Positions 14,744 to 22,787 of a stretch of DNA of 39,038 nt are shown in pieces; positions within the stretch are counted from its first letter, which is position 1; each line of letters starts with the position of its first letter. The position numbers and the translations under genes are program-made. Location of the stretch: NCBI RefSeq assembly GCF_019753765.1, contig NZ_JAIJZW010000018.1, positions 1 through 39,038 on the forward strand, read 5' to 3'. The notes below the pieces were generated by a model. That model was given only the letters and a program-made list of their open reading frames with translations, was not told the origin of the DNA and ran no database searches. Source of the DNA: Microbacterium marinilacus. Lineage in GTDB: Bacteria > Actinomycetota > Actinomycetes > Actinomycetales > Microbacteriaceae.

Positions 14744-15196
14744 TCAGCGCGGCGCGACGAACTGCGGTCGCGGGCCCTCGATGCGGGCCAGGGCGATCTT
14801 CACCTCGACGAGCTCGTGCTCGACGGCGCCGATCCGGTCGACGAGCCTGCTCTCGACCCCGTCCATCTTCGCCGTCAGCTTGCTCTCGACATCGTCGATC
14901 TTCGCCGTGAGCCTGCTCTCGACCCCGTCGATCCTCGCCGTCAGCTTGCTCTCGACCCCGTCGATCCTCGCCGTGAGCCTGCTCTCCACCCCGTCGATCC
15001 TCGCCGTCAGCTTGCTCTCGACGCGCTCGATCCTGCCGGTCAGCGCGCTGTCGACGCCGTCGATGCGCGCCGTCAGCGTATGTCCGATGACATCGAACTT
15101 CGCGTCCATGCGCCCGATCAGCCAGGCGAAACCGCCCAGCATCGACACGAGCAACGTGACGCCGATGCCGAGCGTCGCGATGATCTCTGCGGGCAC
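14744..15196 (-). CDS. Membrane-anchored hendecad-repeat coiled-coil protein
   Basis: About 150 residues, with no recognised family. One hydrophobic segment near the N-terminus (IIATLGIGVTLLVSMLGGFAWLIG) is followed by a run of 11-residue repeats of the form TARIDGVESKL / TARIDGVESRL (eight or nine units) and an acidic-to-basic tail ending FVAPR. The 11-residue period predicts a hendecad coiled coil, and the short N-terminus predicts an inner-membrane anchor with a cytosolic rod. GTG at 15196 is chosen because GGAG lies 8 nt upstream; GTG at 15202 is too close, and the frame stays open to 15376. The repeats alternate K and R at one position, so the DNA period is partly 66 bp. A role in scaffolding or envelope organisation is possible but not shown. 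Confidence 0.7.
   Translation of the reverse strand: MPAEIIATLGIGVTLLVSMLGGFAWLIGRMDAKFDVIGHTLTARIDGVDSALTGRIERVESKLTARIDGVESRLTARIDGVESKLTARIDGVESRLTAKIDDVESKLTAKMDGVESRLVDRIGAVEHELVEVKIALARIEGPRPQFVAPR
14846..15079. repeat. 33-bp tandem repeat array inside the coiled-coil gene
   Basis: Seven successive units of 33 bp share the core TGCTCTCGACCCCGTC on the plus strand, starting near 14848, 14881, 14914, 14947, 14980, 15013 and 15046. Inner units are nearly identical and outer ones diverged. Each encodes 11 residues, so gain or loss of a unit keeps the frame. The homogeneity suggests recent unit duplication or conversion. Confidence 0.85.
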
Positions 15197-15545
15197 GAGC
15201 ACGTCTCCATTCTCGCCAGCGGACGGCGGGATCGCCAGAACGATATCGAGGCACAGCCTCGCCCTCGTCCGTCCTCCATCGGACCGCCGGAGACCGGGGA
15301 CCAGAACGCCCTGTGGACGACAGGCGGACGGAACGTGCCCCCGAGGCGGAGAAATCCACGGCGTCGGAGGGTTCATCCCGGAATGCTCCTACGCGGTGGA
15401 GATCTCCTCTGCCGTGGACGGCGGTATGGCCGAGACGGACGCCCGCGCGTCATCCGCCGACACATGCGGGCCGGCGCGGAGCGGGCTGTCACTACCGTGA
15501 GGGATGCCCGCGGGGGCGTCCTCCCCGCCCGTCACCAGGAGAAGC
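15197..15545. promoter_or_regulatory. Divergent intergenic region with two TANNNT boxes
   Basis: This 349-nt stretch lies between the coiled-coil gene and the symporter. On the minus strand TATCGT (15245-15240) could be the -10 of the coiled-coil gene. On the plus strand TACCGT (15493-15498) could be the -10 of the symporter, giving a 5' UTR of about 40 nt. A small hairpin GAGGC-ACA-GCCTC is at 15248-15260. The minus-strand frame is open up to 15376, but the sequence there is proline/arginine-rich and looks non-coding. Confidence 0.35.
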
Positions 15546-16961
15546 ATGAGCACCACCCCCGCGCCGTCCGCCGCGCGCCCCGCGAAGAAGAAGCGACCGT
15601 TCTACGCGTCGTTCGGCTTCCAGATCGTCGCCGCGCTCGTCGTCGGCCTGCTGCTCGGCCTGCTCGCCGTTCAGCTGGGCCCGGGCGCCGACGACGAGCC
15701 CAACAGCCTGGCGGCGACGCTCGCCACCGTCGGCAGCTCATACGTGACGCTGCTGCGGGCCGCGGTCGTGCCGCTCGTGTTCACGGCGATCGTCGCGAGC
15801 ATCTCGAACCTGCGCCGCGTGCAGAACGCGGCGCGCCTGGCCGGGCAGACCCTGGTGTGGTTCGCCATCACGGCGTTCGTCTCGGTCATCATCGGCATCG
15901 TCCTGGCGCTCGTGCTGCAGCCGGGCTCCCGCGCCGGCGACGGCCTCGAGGCCTCCGAGCCCAGCCGCATCGGGTCGTGGTGGGACTTCCTGATCGGCCT
16001 CGTGCCGCAGAACTTCCTCGGCATCGCCGTCTCGACGAGCTCGCCCGCCGAGGGCGTGCTCACGTCGAGCGTGAGCTTCAACATCCTGCAGGTGATCGTC
16101 GTCGCGGTCGTCGTGGGCATCGCCGCGCTGCGGGCCGGGCGCAAGGCCGAGCCCTTCCTCGCCTTCACCGAGTCGCTGCTGAAGGTGATCCAGCGCGTGG
16201 TCTGGTGGATCATCCGGATCGCGCCGATCGGCACCGCCGGCCTCATCGGCAACGCGGTCGTGCAGTACGGCTGGGACAAGCTCACCTCGCTCGCGTGGTT
16301 CGCGCTCGCGATCTACATCGGCCTCGCGCTGGTGCTGTTCGTCGTCTACCCGGTGCTGCTGAAGGCGCACGGGCTGTCGATCCGCCAGTACTTCACCGGC
16401 GTCTGGCCCGCCGTGCAGCTCGGCTTCGTGAGCCGCTCGTCGCTCGGCACGCTGCCCCTGACCGAGCGCGTCACCGAGCGCAACCTCGGCGTGCCCCGCG
16501 AGTACGCGTCGTTCGCCGTGCCCTTCGGCTCGACGACCAAGATGGACGGCTGCGCCGCGATCTACCCGGCCATCGCCGCGATCTTCGTGGCCCAGTTCTT
16601 CGACATCCAGCTGTCGTTCATCCAGTACCTGCTGATCGTGGTCGTCTCGGTCGTCGGCTCGGCCGCGACCGCGGGGACGACGGGCGCCACTGTGATGCTG
16701 ACGCTCACCCTGTCGACGCTCGGCCTGCCGCTGGAGGGCGTCGGCCTGCTGCTCGCGATCGACCCGATCCTCGACATGGGTCGCACCGCGGTGAACGTGG
16801 CGGGCCAGGCGCTCGTCCCGGCGATCGTCGCCAAGCGCGAGGGGATCCTCGACCGCGAGCTGTACGACGCGCCGCGCGAGGGGCTGCCGTTCGCCGACGA
16901 CTCCTCCGACGACGAGCCGTCGGGCGGCACGGACGGGGCCCGGGAGCCCGCGAAGGCCTGA
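15546..16961 (+). CDS. Cation:dicarboxylate/amino-acid symporter (DAACS family)
   Basis: A 471-residue inner-membrane transporter of the GltP/DctA/TcyP family, with 8 helices and two re-entrant hairpins. The serine-rich hairpin is SRSSLGTLPLT (about 296-306). The helix-7 motif reads TTKMDGCAAIYPA (about 330-342) and helix 8 reads DPILDMGRTAVNVAGQ (about 406-421). Compared with GltPh, the Asn of NMDGT is Lys332 and the final Asp of NVxGD is Gln421. Both normally bind Na+, so cation coupling may differ. The CAAIYPA wording recalls cystine symporters (TcyP). The ATG at 15546 follows AGGAGAA; an in-frame ATG at 15504 sits close behind a TACCGT box and is an alternative. The substrate is uncertain. 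Confidence 0.82.
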   Translation: MSTTPAPSAARPAKKKRPFYASFGFQIVAALVVGLLLGLLAVQLGPGADDEPNSLAATLATVGSSYVTLLRAAVVPLVFTAIVASISNLRRVQNAARLAGQTLVWFAITAFVSVIIGIVLALVLQPGSRAGDGLEASEPSRIGSWWDFLIGLVPQNFLGIAVSTSSPAEGVLTSSVSFNILQVIVVAVVVGIAALRAGRKAEPFLAFTESLLKVIQRVVWWIIRIAPIGTAGLIGNAVVQYGWDKLTSLAWFALAIYIGLALVLFVVYPVLLKAHGLSIRQYFTGVWPAVQLGFVSRSSLGTLPLTERVTERNLGVPREYASFAVPFGSTTKMDGCAAIYPAIAAIFVAQFFDIQLSFIQYLLIVVVSVVGSAATAGTTGATVMLTLTLSTLGLPLEGVGLLLAIDPILDMGRTAVNVAGQALVPAIVAKREGILDRELYDAPREGLPFADDSSDDEPSGGTDGAREPAKA

Positions 16962-16971
16962 GCCGACCCGT

Positions 16972-17025
16972 CGGGCCCCGCCGCGGCCGGTCGATCCGAG
17001 GGATCGCCGCCGGCGGCGGGGCCCG
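16972..17025. terminator. Bidirectional terminator between symporter and antiporter genes
   Basis: A 13-bp perfect stem, CGGGCCCCGCCGC (16972-16984) with GCGGCGGGGCCCG (17013-17025), encloses a second small hairpin, CGATCC-GAG-GGATCG (16992-17006). It lies between two convergent stop codons (16961 and 17029), as expected for a shared terminator. Confidence 0.8.
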
Positions 17026-17028
17026 GCG

Positions 17029-18810
17029 TCAGGCGCGGCTCACGTCGGTGATCGCGCCGCGCGTGTCGAGCGCGAGCTCCTCGGCGTCGATCGCCGTCAG
17101 CAGCTCGCGCATGACCTCCTCACTGAGGTTGCCCCGATCGCGCTCCTCGATCAGCGTGGCGCGGCGCACCTCGAGCCACCCGCGGCGCAGCTCCACGATG
17201 TCGTCGTAGCCGGGCCGCGCGACCGGCTCCGTCCTCTCCGACTCCGCCTCCTGGTCGACGACGTTGCCCGCGCGATCCGTGTCGCGCTCGACCCGCAGGA
17301 GGGCTCGCGCCATCTTGTCGAACACCTCGGAGCCGGCGGTGCCGTAGCGCTCCTTCCACTCGCCGCGCTTCGCCCGCAGGTACGCCTTGCCGACCTCCTG
17401 GTTGCGCGCCTGCATGGCCTGCAGCTGCAGGGCGTCCTGGCGGCGCTCCTCGTCTGCTCCGACGCCGAGCGCCTTGATCACCGGCGAGAGCGTCAGCCCC
17501 TGCAGCAGCAGCGTGCCGACCGTGACGACGAACGCGACGACGATGAGCTTCTGCACGTGCGACTCGGGCATGGAGTCGCCGGTGAGGTCGGGCAGGGCGG
17601 CGGCCATGGCGAGCGTCACCACGCCGCGCATGCCGGCCCACGACACGACGGCGCGCTCCTGGGTGCTCAGCGCCGGCTCGGTGATGCGGGCGCGCAGCGA
17701 CTTCTCGTCGAACTCGCGCCCGCTCGCCTTGAGCTTCTCCTTGCGGCGCCGGAACGCCTGGGCTCTCGGATGGTCGGGGTTCTCGCGGAACGCCTCGAGC
17801 GCGTGCTTCCAGCGCATGACCCGCAGCCCCTGCCACATCCGCCCCCAGGCGTAGCTGCCGTAGACGAACAGCGGCCGGATCAGCAGCACCACGACGAAGA
17901 CGGCGACCGACAGCGCGATCGTGATGCCCGCCTTGTCGGTGCCGAGCTCGCGCAGGACGCGCGGGAACTGCAGGCCGATGTAGGCGAACACGAAGCTCTC
18001 GAGCAGGAAGTCGACCGAGAGCCACAGCGGTCGGTCCTGCTGGCGCGTCGTGTAGTTGGTCTTGGGCGCGTTGAAGCCGACGTACAGCCCCATGGCGACG
18101 ACCGCCAGGACACCCGACCCGCCGATGTGCTCGGCGATCGCATAGGCGCCGAACGGCACCAGCAGGCCCGCCGTGCCGACCACGACCGGATCGTCGAGCC
18201 GCACGCGCAGCTGATGCAGGACGATCCCGAACACCAGGCCGACCACGACGCCCATGACGACCGCGACGACGAACGCCCAGACGCCGTCCCACACCGTCAC
18301 CGTCGCGCCCGCCACGATCGCGGCGAACACCCGCACGAGGGTCAGCGAGGTCGCGTCGTTGATCAGGCTCTCGCCCGAGAGCACCGTCATCACGCGACGC
18401 GGCAGGCCGAGCTTGCGGCCGATCGCCGCGGCGGAGACCGCGTCGGGAGGGCCGACGATCGCGCCCAGCAGCAGCCCGCCCGCGAGCGTGAGCTCGGGCA
18501 TGATCCACCAGGCGACGAGGCCGACGGCGAGCGCGGTCAGCAGCACGAGGCCCACCCCGAGGCGCCGGATGTGGGGCATGCTGCGGCGGAAGCCGACGAA
18601 CGACACCTCCAGGGCCGCCGAGTACAGCAGCGGGGGCAGCGTCAGGTTCAGCAGCAGGTGCCCGTCGATGTCGAGCGTCGGCACCGCCGGGATCAACGAC
18701 ACCAGCAGCGCGGCGACGGTGATGACGAGCGGCGCGGGCCACCCTCTCCATCGCGCGAAGGCTCCCACCGCGAGGGCGCCGACCAGCACGTAGAAGACCT
18801 CGGGGTTCAT
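17029..18810 (-). CDS. CPA1-family sodium/proton antiporter (NhaP-like)
   Basis: A 593-residue membrane antiporter that probably exchanges Na+ (or K+) for H+. About 12 helices start with VFYVLVGALAVGAFA. The ion-binding Asn-Asp pair is in GESLINDATS (Asn151, Asp152), and other family motifs are GPPDAVSAAAIGRKL and SWAGMRGVVTLAMAAALP. A charged cytoplasmic insertion (about residues 340-385, RENPDHPRAQAFRRRKEKL) and a long acidic helical tail of roughly 130 residues follow, as in many bacterial CPA1 proteins. The ATG at 18810 has no Shine-Dalgarno but lies 6 nt after TAGCCT (18822-18817), so it is likely leaderless. It stands alone. Confidence 0.9.
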   Translation of the reverse strand: MNPEVFYVLVGALAVGAFARWRGWPAPLVITVAALLVSLIPAVPTLDIDGHLLLNLTLPPLLYSAALEVSFVGFRRSMPHIRRLGVGLVLLTALAVGLVAWWIMPELTLAGGLLLGAIVGPPDAVSAAAIGRKLGLPRRVMTVLSGESLINDATSLTLVRVFAAIVAGATVTVWDGVWAFVVAVVMGVVVGLVFGIVLHQLRVRLDDPVVVGTAGLLVPFGAYAIAEHIGGSGVLAVVAMGLYVGFNAPKTNYTTRQQDRPLWLSVDFLLESFVFAYIGLQFPRVLRELGTDKAGITIALSVAVFVVVLLIRPLFVYGSYAWGRMWQGLRVMRWKHALEAFRENPDHPRAQAFRRRKEKLKASGREFDEKSLRARITEPALSTQERAVVSWAGMRGVVTLAMAAALPDLTGDSMPESHVQKLIVVAFVVTVGTLLLQGLTLSPVIKALGVGADEERRQDALQLQAMQARNQEVGKAYLRAKRGEWKERYGTAGSEVFDKMARALLRVERDTDRAGNVVDQEAESERTEPVARPGYDDIVELRRGWLEVRRATLIEERDRGNLSEEVMRELLTAIDAEELALDTRGAITDVSRA

Positions 18811-18816
18811 GCGATC

Positions 18817-18822
18817 AGGCTA
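18817..18822 (-). promoter_or_regulatory. -10 box of a leaderless antiporter promoter
   Basis: TAGCCT on the minus strand matches TANNNT and ends 6 nt before the antiporter ATG, the same geometry as at argA. No ribosome-binding site is present. Confidence 0.45.
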
Positions 18823-18908
18823 GGGGGTCTCCGCCCGGCCGCGATCACGAAGGCCCGGGTGCGGCGAGGCGGGGAATGCGCTCCGACCCGTCGCGGTTGG
18901 CCCTGGGG

Positions 18909-19955
18909 ATGAGCGAGTCGACGATCCCCGCCCTGTCCGTCCTCGACCTGGTGCCGGTGCGCACGGGGCAGTCGAGCGTCCAGGCGGTCGCCGCCTCGAT
19001 GGCGCTGGCCCGCACGGCGGACGATTTGGGGTACCGCCGCTACTGGTTCGCCGAGCACCACAACATGCCGGCCGTCGCCTCCACCGCGCCGCCCGTGCTG
19101 ATCGCCGCCGCCGCGTCCCAGACCTCCCGCATCCGGGTGGGGTCGGGCGGCGTGATGCTGCCCAACCACGCCCCGCTCATCGTCGCCGAGCAGTTCGCCG
19201 CCCTCGAGGCGATCGCGCCGGGGCGCGTGGACCTCGGCATCGGGCGCGCGCCCGGGTCCGACCCCGTCATCACCCAGCTGCTGCGACGCTCGGGCACGAC
19301 CAGCGAGGTCGACCAGTTCCCCCAGCACATCACCGACATCCTGCGGCTCGTGAGCGACGAGGGCGCGACCGTCCGGTTCACGGGAGGCGGCGAGTACGTC
19401 GTCAACGCCACCCCCGCCGCGACGGGCGTGCCGGAGGTCTGGCTGCTCGGCTCGAGCGACTACTCGGCGGCGCTCGCGGCGGCCTACGGCCTGCCCTACG
19501 TCTTCGCCAACCACTTCGCGGGCGACGGCCTCGAGCGCGCGATGGAGCTGTACCGCTCGCAGTTCCAGGCCACCGAGCAGAACCCGACCCCCCGCACCTT
19601 CATCACGGCGAACGTCGTAGCGGCCGACACGCAGGAGGAGGCGGACGAGCGCGCGCTGCCGCAGCTGCGCCAGTTCGCCCGGCTGCGCACGAACAAGCCG
19701 ATGCGCTCGCTCGAGACCGTCGACGAGGCCCTCGCCGCCCCGTCCGACCCGCTGGAGCAGAGCATGATCGACCAGAACCGCGCGCGCTGGTTCGTCGGCA
19801 CCGGCCCGGACGTCGCCGCCCGGCTGCGCGACTTCGCCGCGCACCACGACGTGGACGAGGTGATGATCTCTCCCTCCGCCGGGTCGTACGCGTCGGAGCC
19901 CCTCGACGTCTCCCCCGGCCGAGCCCGCACGCTCGAGCTGCTCGCGGCGATCTGA
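18909..19955 (+). CDS. Luciferase-like (LLM class) flavin-dependent monooxygenase
   Basis: A 348-residue protein of the bacterial luciferase-like superfamily, probably using reduced flavin to oxidise an organic substrate. Typical family strings are ALSVLDLVPVRTGQSS at the N-terminus, YWFAEHHNMPAVASTAPPVLIAAAASQT (TIM-barrel strand 2), GSGGVMLPNHAPLIVAEQFAALEAIAPGRVDLGIGRAPG and WLLGSSDYSAALAAAYGLPYVFANHF. The pattern matches the MsnO8-like branch. The ATG at 18909 puts the conserved VLDLVPV near residue 10; an in-frame ATG at 18876 is an alternative with a weak AGGCGGGG site. It is transcribed alone, divergent from the antiporter. The substrate is unknown. Confidence 0.85.
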   Translation: MSESTIPALSVLDLVPVRTGQSSVQAVAASMALARTADDLGYRRYWFAEHHNMPAVASTAPPVLIAAAASQTSRIRVGSGGVMLPNHAPLIVAEQFAALEAIAPGRVDLGIGRAPGSDPVITQLLRRSGTTSEVDQFPQHITDILRLVSDEGATVRFTGGGEYVVNATPAATGVPEVWLLGSSDYSAALAAAYGLPYVFANHFAGDGLERAMELYRSQFQATEQNPTPRTFITANVVAADTQEEADERALPQLRQFARLRTNKPMRSLETVDEALAAPSDPLEQSMIDQNRARWFVGTGPDVAARLRDFAAHHDVDEVMISPSAGSYASEPLDVSPGRARTLELLAAI

Positions 19956-19988
19956 GACCGGGGCGCCGGCCGCGGCCCGCGCCGTCCC

Positions 19989-19994
19989 TATCCT
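19989..19994 (+). promoter_or_regulatory. -10 box of a leaderless lysR promoter
   Basis: TATCCT matches TANNNT and ends 6 nt before the ATG of the LysR gene at 20001. There is no Shine-Dalgarno in the gap GGCGTG. Confidence 0.45.
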
Positions 19995-20000
19995 GGCGTG

Positions 20001-20939
20001 ATGGACCTGTCCCTCCGTGAGATGCGCGCGATCCTCGCCGCCTCCGAGCACGGCAGCCTCTCCGCGGCGGCCGCCGAGCTGCGGACGGCGCAGTCCAACC
20101 TGAGCAGGATCGTCGCTGCCGCGGAGGCGCGGCTCGGCCACCGCGTGTTCGTGCGATCGAGTCGCAGCCTGACGCTCACGGCCGAGGGCGAGCTGCTGCG
20201 CGAGGCGGCGCAGCGCGTCGTGGCGCTCTACGACGCGGAGATGCGGCAGTTGGACTCCCGGCTCGCCGGCGCCGTCGGCCGCGTGCGGCTCGCGATGCTG
20301 CCGTCGGTGTCGTCGATGCTCGTGCCGCGGCTGCTGCGGCTCATGGCGGATCGCCACCCCGCCGTCGAGGTGTCGTTCGTCGACGGCGGCTCCGACGAGG
20401 TGCACGAGATGGTCGCCGGTCGCCGTGCCGACATCGGCATCGCCAGCGAGGTGTCCCACACCGAGGGCGTGCGCCATGTGCGGTACCTGTCGGACGCCTT
20501 CGTGGCGCTCGTGCCGCGGTCGCACCCGCTCGCCCCGCGAGCGGAGGTCTCCTGGGCCGATCTCGCCGACGAGACGTTCGTGTCCCTCCCCGGCGGCACC
20601 AGCGTGCACACGCTCACCTCGGCGGCCCTGCTGCAGGCGGGCGTCTCGCCGCGATCGGAGCTGCGGGCGCCGAACATGCTGCTGGCCGCCGGCCTGGTGG
20701 CGGAGGGGCTCGGAGTCATCGCCGTGCCGTCGCTGACGCTCGGCCTGTTCGACGCGCGGGGGCTCGCGCGCATCCCGCTGGGCGGACCGCGGGTCTCGCG
20801 GGAGCTCGCCCTTCTCCATCACGGCGAGGAGGAGCTGAGTGCGGCCGTGCGCGCGGGGCTCGGGTCGCTGCACCTGCTGCGACGGGAGGAAGGCCTGCTG
20901 CCCGAGGGCGCGAGCTGGAGCGGGCCGCCGTCGGACTGA
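20001..20939 (+). CDS. LysR-family transcriptional regulator
   Basis: A 312-residue regulator. The N-terminal winged helix is LSLREMRAILAASEHGSLSAAAAELRTAQSNLSRIVAAAEARLGHRVFVRSSRSLTLTAEGE, with the usual substrate-binding domain after VGRVRLAMLPSVSSMLVPRLL. An ATG at 20001 is preferred to the adjacent in-frame GTG (19998) because TATCCT lies exactly 6 nt upstream, as in other leaderless genes here. It is on the same strand as, and 103 nt before, the DUF1446/acylase operon. The gap holds an ATC-N9-GAT motif, the classical LysR binding form, so it probably activates that operon. The inducer is unknown. Confidence 0.9.
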   Translation: MDLSLREMRAILAASEHGSLSAAAAELRTAQSNLSRIVAAAEARLGHRVFVRSSRSLTLTAEGELLREAAQRVVALYDAEMRQLDSRLAGAVGRVRLAMLPSVSSMLVPRLLRLMADRHPAVEVSFVDGGSDEVHEMVAGRRADIGIASEVSHTEGVRHVRYLSDAFVALVPRSHPLAPRAEVSWADLADETFVSLPGGTSVHTLTSAALLQAGVSPRSELRAPNMLLAAGLVAEGLGVIAVPSLTLGLFDARGLARIPLGGPRVSRELALLHHGEEELSAAVRAGLGSLHLLRREEGLLPEGASWSGPPSD

Positions 20940-20969
20940 CCGCGGCTAAGCGACGCCGTCTCGCCCGGC

Positions 20970-21035
20970 CATCTCTCTCTGAGATGTCCGGTGCTGATTT
21001 CGGCATTGGAATCAGCTCGATCCGGTCGCCAGACT
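20970..21035 (+). promoter_or_regulatory. LysR-type promoter of the DUF1446/acylase operon
   Basis: 20970-20986 is CATCTC-N5-GAGATG, containing ATC-N9-GAT (20971-20985). 20993-21016 is a 7-bp inverted repeat, GCTGATT...AATCAGC. TTGGAA (21006-21011) and CAGACT (21030-21035), 18 bp apart, are a plausible -35/-10 pair. If transcription starts at the GTG (21043), the two repeats are centred near -65 and -38, where LysR regulators usually bind. Confidence 0.6.
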
Positions 21036-21042
21036 GATCGCT

Positions 21043-22404
21043 GTGACACGGGAGAGCAGGCCGCCGAGCGCGGCGGCGCGCATCGGCAGCGGAGCCGGCT
21101 TCGCGGGGGACCGCTTCGACGCCGCCCACGACCTCATCCGGCACGGCGAGCTGGACTACATCGTCTTCGAGTGCCTGGCCGAGCGCACCCTCGCCCTCGC
21201 GCAGCGACGCCGCCGGCAGGGCGAGACCGGATACGACCCGCTGCTGCACGAGCGCATGCGCCTGATGCTGCCCGACGCCGTGAGCCGCGGTGTCCGGGTG
21301 ATCACCAATGCGGGCGCGGCCGAGCCGATGGCGGCGGGCGAGATGATCCGCTCGCTCGCTGCGGAGCTCGGCCTGGCGATCACGATCGGCGTGGTCGAGG
21401 GCGACGACGTCCTCGCCGAGCTCGACTCGTCGTCGCCGACCCTCGAGCACGGCCGTCCGATCGCCGAGCACGGCGTCCCGATCTCGGCGAACGCGTATCT
21501 GGGGGCGGGGCCCGTCGTTGAGGCCCTCCGACGCGGCGCGGACGTGGTCGTCACGGGCCGCACCGCCGACGCGGCGCTGTTCCTCGGCGCCGCGATGTTC
21601 CACCACGACATCGACCCGGGCGACGCCGCGTTCGTCGCGAACGGCACGATCATGGGGCACCTCCTCGAGTGCGCCGCCCAGGTGACCGGCGGATACTTCG
21701 CCGACGGCGGCCGTCAGCACGTGCCGGGCCTCGAGTCCCTCGGCTTCCCGATCGCCGAGGTGGCGGCCGACGGCGGCTTCGTCGTCACCAAGCTGCCGGG
21801 GTCCGGCGGCGCGGTCTCCCGGGCGGTCGTCACGGAGCAGCTGCTGTACGAGATCACCGATCCCCACGCCTATCTCACCCCCGACGGCGCGGTCGACGTG
21901 ACGTCGGTCCGAATCTCGGACGACGGGGACGATCGCGTCGCCGTCCGCGCGGATCGACCGGCGGGCCCGGCGCCGCGAACGCTCAAGGTGAGCGTCGGAT
22001 ATGCGGCGGGATACGCGGTCGAGGGCGAGATCTCCTACATGGGCGCCCGCCACGCCGAGCGCGCGGAGCTCGCCGCCTCGCTGCTCTCTACACGCCTCGC
22101 GCCGGCGGGCGGGGAGCGCCCCGCGCCGGCGGGCGGCGCCGCGCTCGAACGCCTCTCGGGGACGCTCGAGGACGCGCGCGGCGCCCGCTACGGCTGCACG
22201 CGCCTGCGCGTCGCCGCGCGCGCCGAGGACCGCGCCGGAGCCGACCGGATCGCGCGGGAGATCGGTGCGCTCTATACGAACGGCCCGGCGGGAGGCGGCG
22301 GCATCCGCACGTCGATCGAGCAGCTGATCGGCATCGCCTCCACGCTCATCGACCGGGACGCGGTAGAGCCCCGGGTGACGCTGCTGACGGAAGGAGCACC
22401 GTGA
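21043..22404 (+). CDS. DUF1446 / AtuA-like protein
   Basis: A 453-residue member of the acyclic terpene utilisation AtuA (DUF1446) family; its reaction is not established. Family strings include IGSGAGFAGDRFDAAHDLIRHGELDYIVFECLAERTLALAQ, VRVITNAGAAEP, DVVVTGRTADAALFLG and VEGEISYMGARHAERAELAA. In many relatives a small C-terminal domain is fused; here it is a separate, overlapping gene. GTG at 21043 lacks a Shine-Dalgarno, and CAGACT lies 7 nt upstream, so the mRNA may be leaderless. Being in an operon with an Ntn acylase is unusual and suggests catabolism of an acylated compound rather than terpenes. That is inference. Confidence 0.8.
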   Translation: MTRESRPPSAAARIGSGAGFAGDRFDAAHDLIRHGELDYIVFECLAERTLALAQRRRRQGETGYDPLLHERMRLMLPDAVSRGVRVITNAGAAEPMAAGEMIRSLAAELGLAITIGVVEGDDVLAELDSSSPTLEHGRPIAEHGVPISANAYLGAGPVVEALRRGADVVVTGRTADAALFLGAAMFHHDIDPGDAAFVANGTIMGHLLECAAQVTGGYFADGGRQHVPGLESLGFPIAEVAADGGFVVTKLPGSGGAVSRAVVTEQLLYEITDPHAYLTPDGAVDVTSVRISDDGDDRVAVRADRPAGPAPRTLKVSVGYAAGYAVEGEISYMGARHAERAELAASLLSTRLAPAGGERPAPAGGAALERLSGTLEDARGARYGCTRLRVAARAEDRAGADRIAREIGALYTNGPAGGGGIRTSIEQLIGIASTLIDRDAVEPRVTLLTEGAP

Positions 22405-22787
22405 TCCTCGCGGACATCGCCCACGCGCGGGCCGGGGACAAGGGCGTGCTCGTCACCATCGCGGTCGTGCCCCACGACGAGGACGACTACGGGCTGCTGA
22501 CCACGGCGCTCTCCGAGGACCGGATCCGCGACCGGCTGGGGTGGCTGTTCCCCGACGGGATCGTCCGCCACGAGCTGCCCTCGCTCCGCGCGATGCTGAT
22601 CGTCGGGCGCCGAGCCGCCGACGACGACGTCACCGTGTCGCTCGCGGCGGACCGACACGGGAAGACCGCCGCCGGCATCCTGCTCGCGGCCGAGATCCCG
22701 GAGACGCCGAGCCCCCTCTCGGCCGTCGATCCGCCCCGCTCCCCGTCGCCCTCCCCCTCGCCCGGAAAGGCCGCCCCATGGCGGTGA
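22401..22787 (+). CDS. Small AtuA-partner protein (AtuA C-terminal-like domain)
   Basis: A 128-residue protein that begins VILADIAHARAGDKGVLVTIAVVPHDEDDYG and continues with LSEDRIRDRLGWLFPDGIVRHELPSLRAMLIVGR. This matches the small domain found at the C-terminus of AtuA proteins or as a separate partner. The conserved AHARAGDKG and LPSL(R/N)A region is present. The tail after about residue 100 is proline/serine-rich and probably unstructured. GTG at 22401 overlaps the upstream stop by 4 nt, and its own stop overlaps the acylase start by 10 nt, so all three are tightly coupled. It likely forms a complex with the DUF1446 protein. Confidence 0.75.
   Translation: MILADIAHARAGDKGVLVTIAVVPHDEDDYGLLTTALSEDRIRDRLGWLFPDGIVRHELPSLRAMLIVGRRAADDDVTVSLAADRHGKTAAGILLAAEIPETPSPLSAVDPPRSPSPSPSPGKAAPWR

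Noticed and set aside
14846..15079. 33-bp repeats as a CRISPR array
   Set aside because: The repeats are contiguous with no spacers and translate to an in-frame 11-residue protein repeat.
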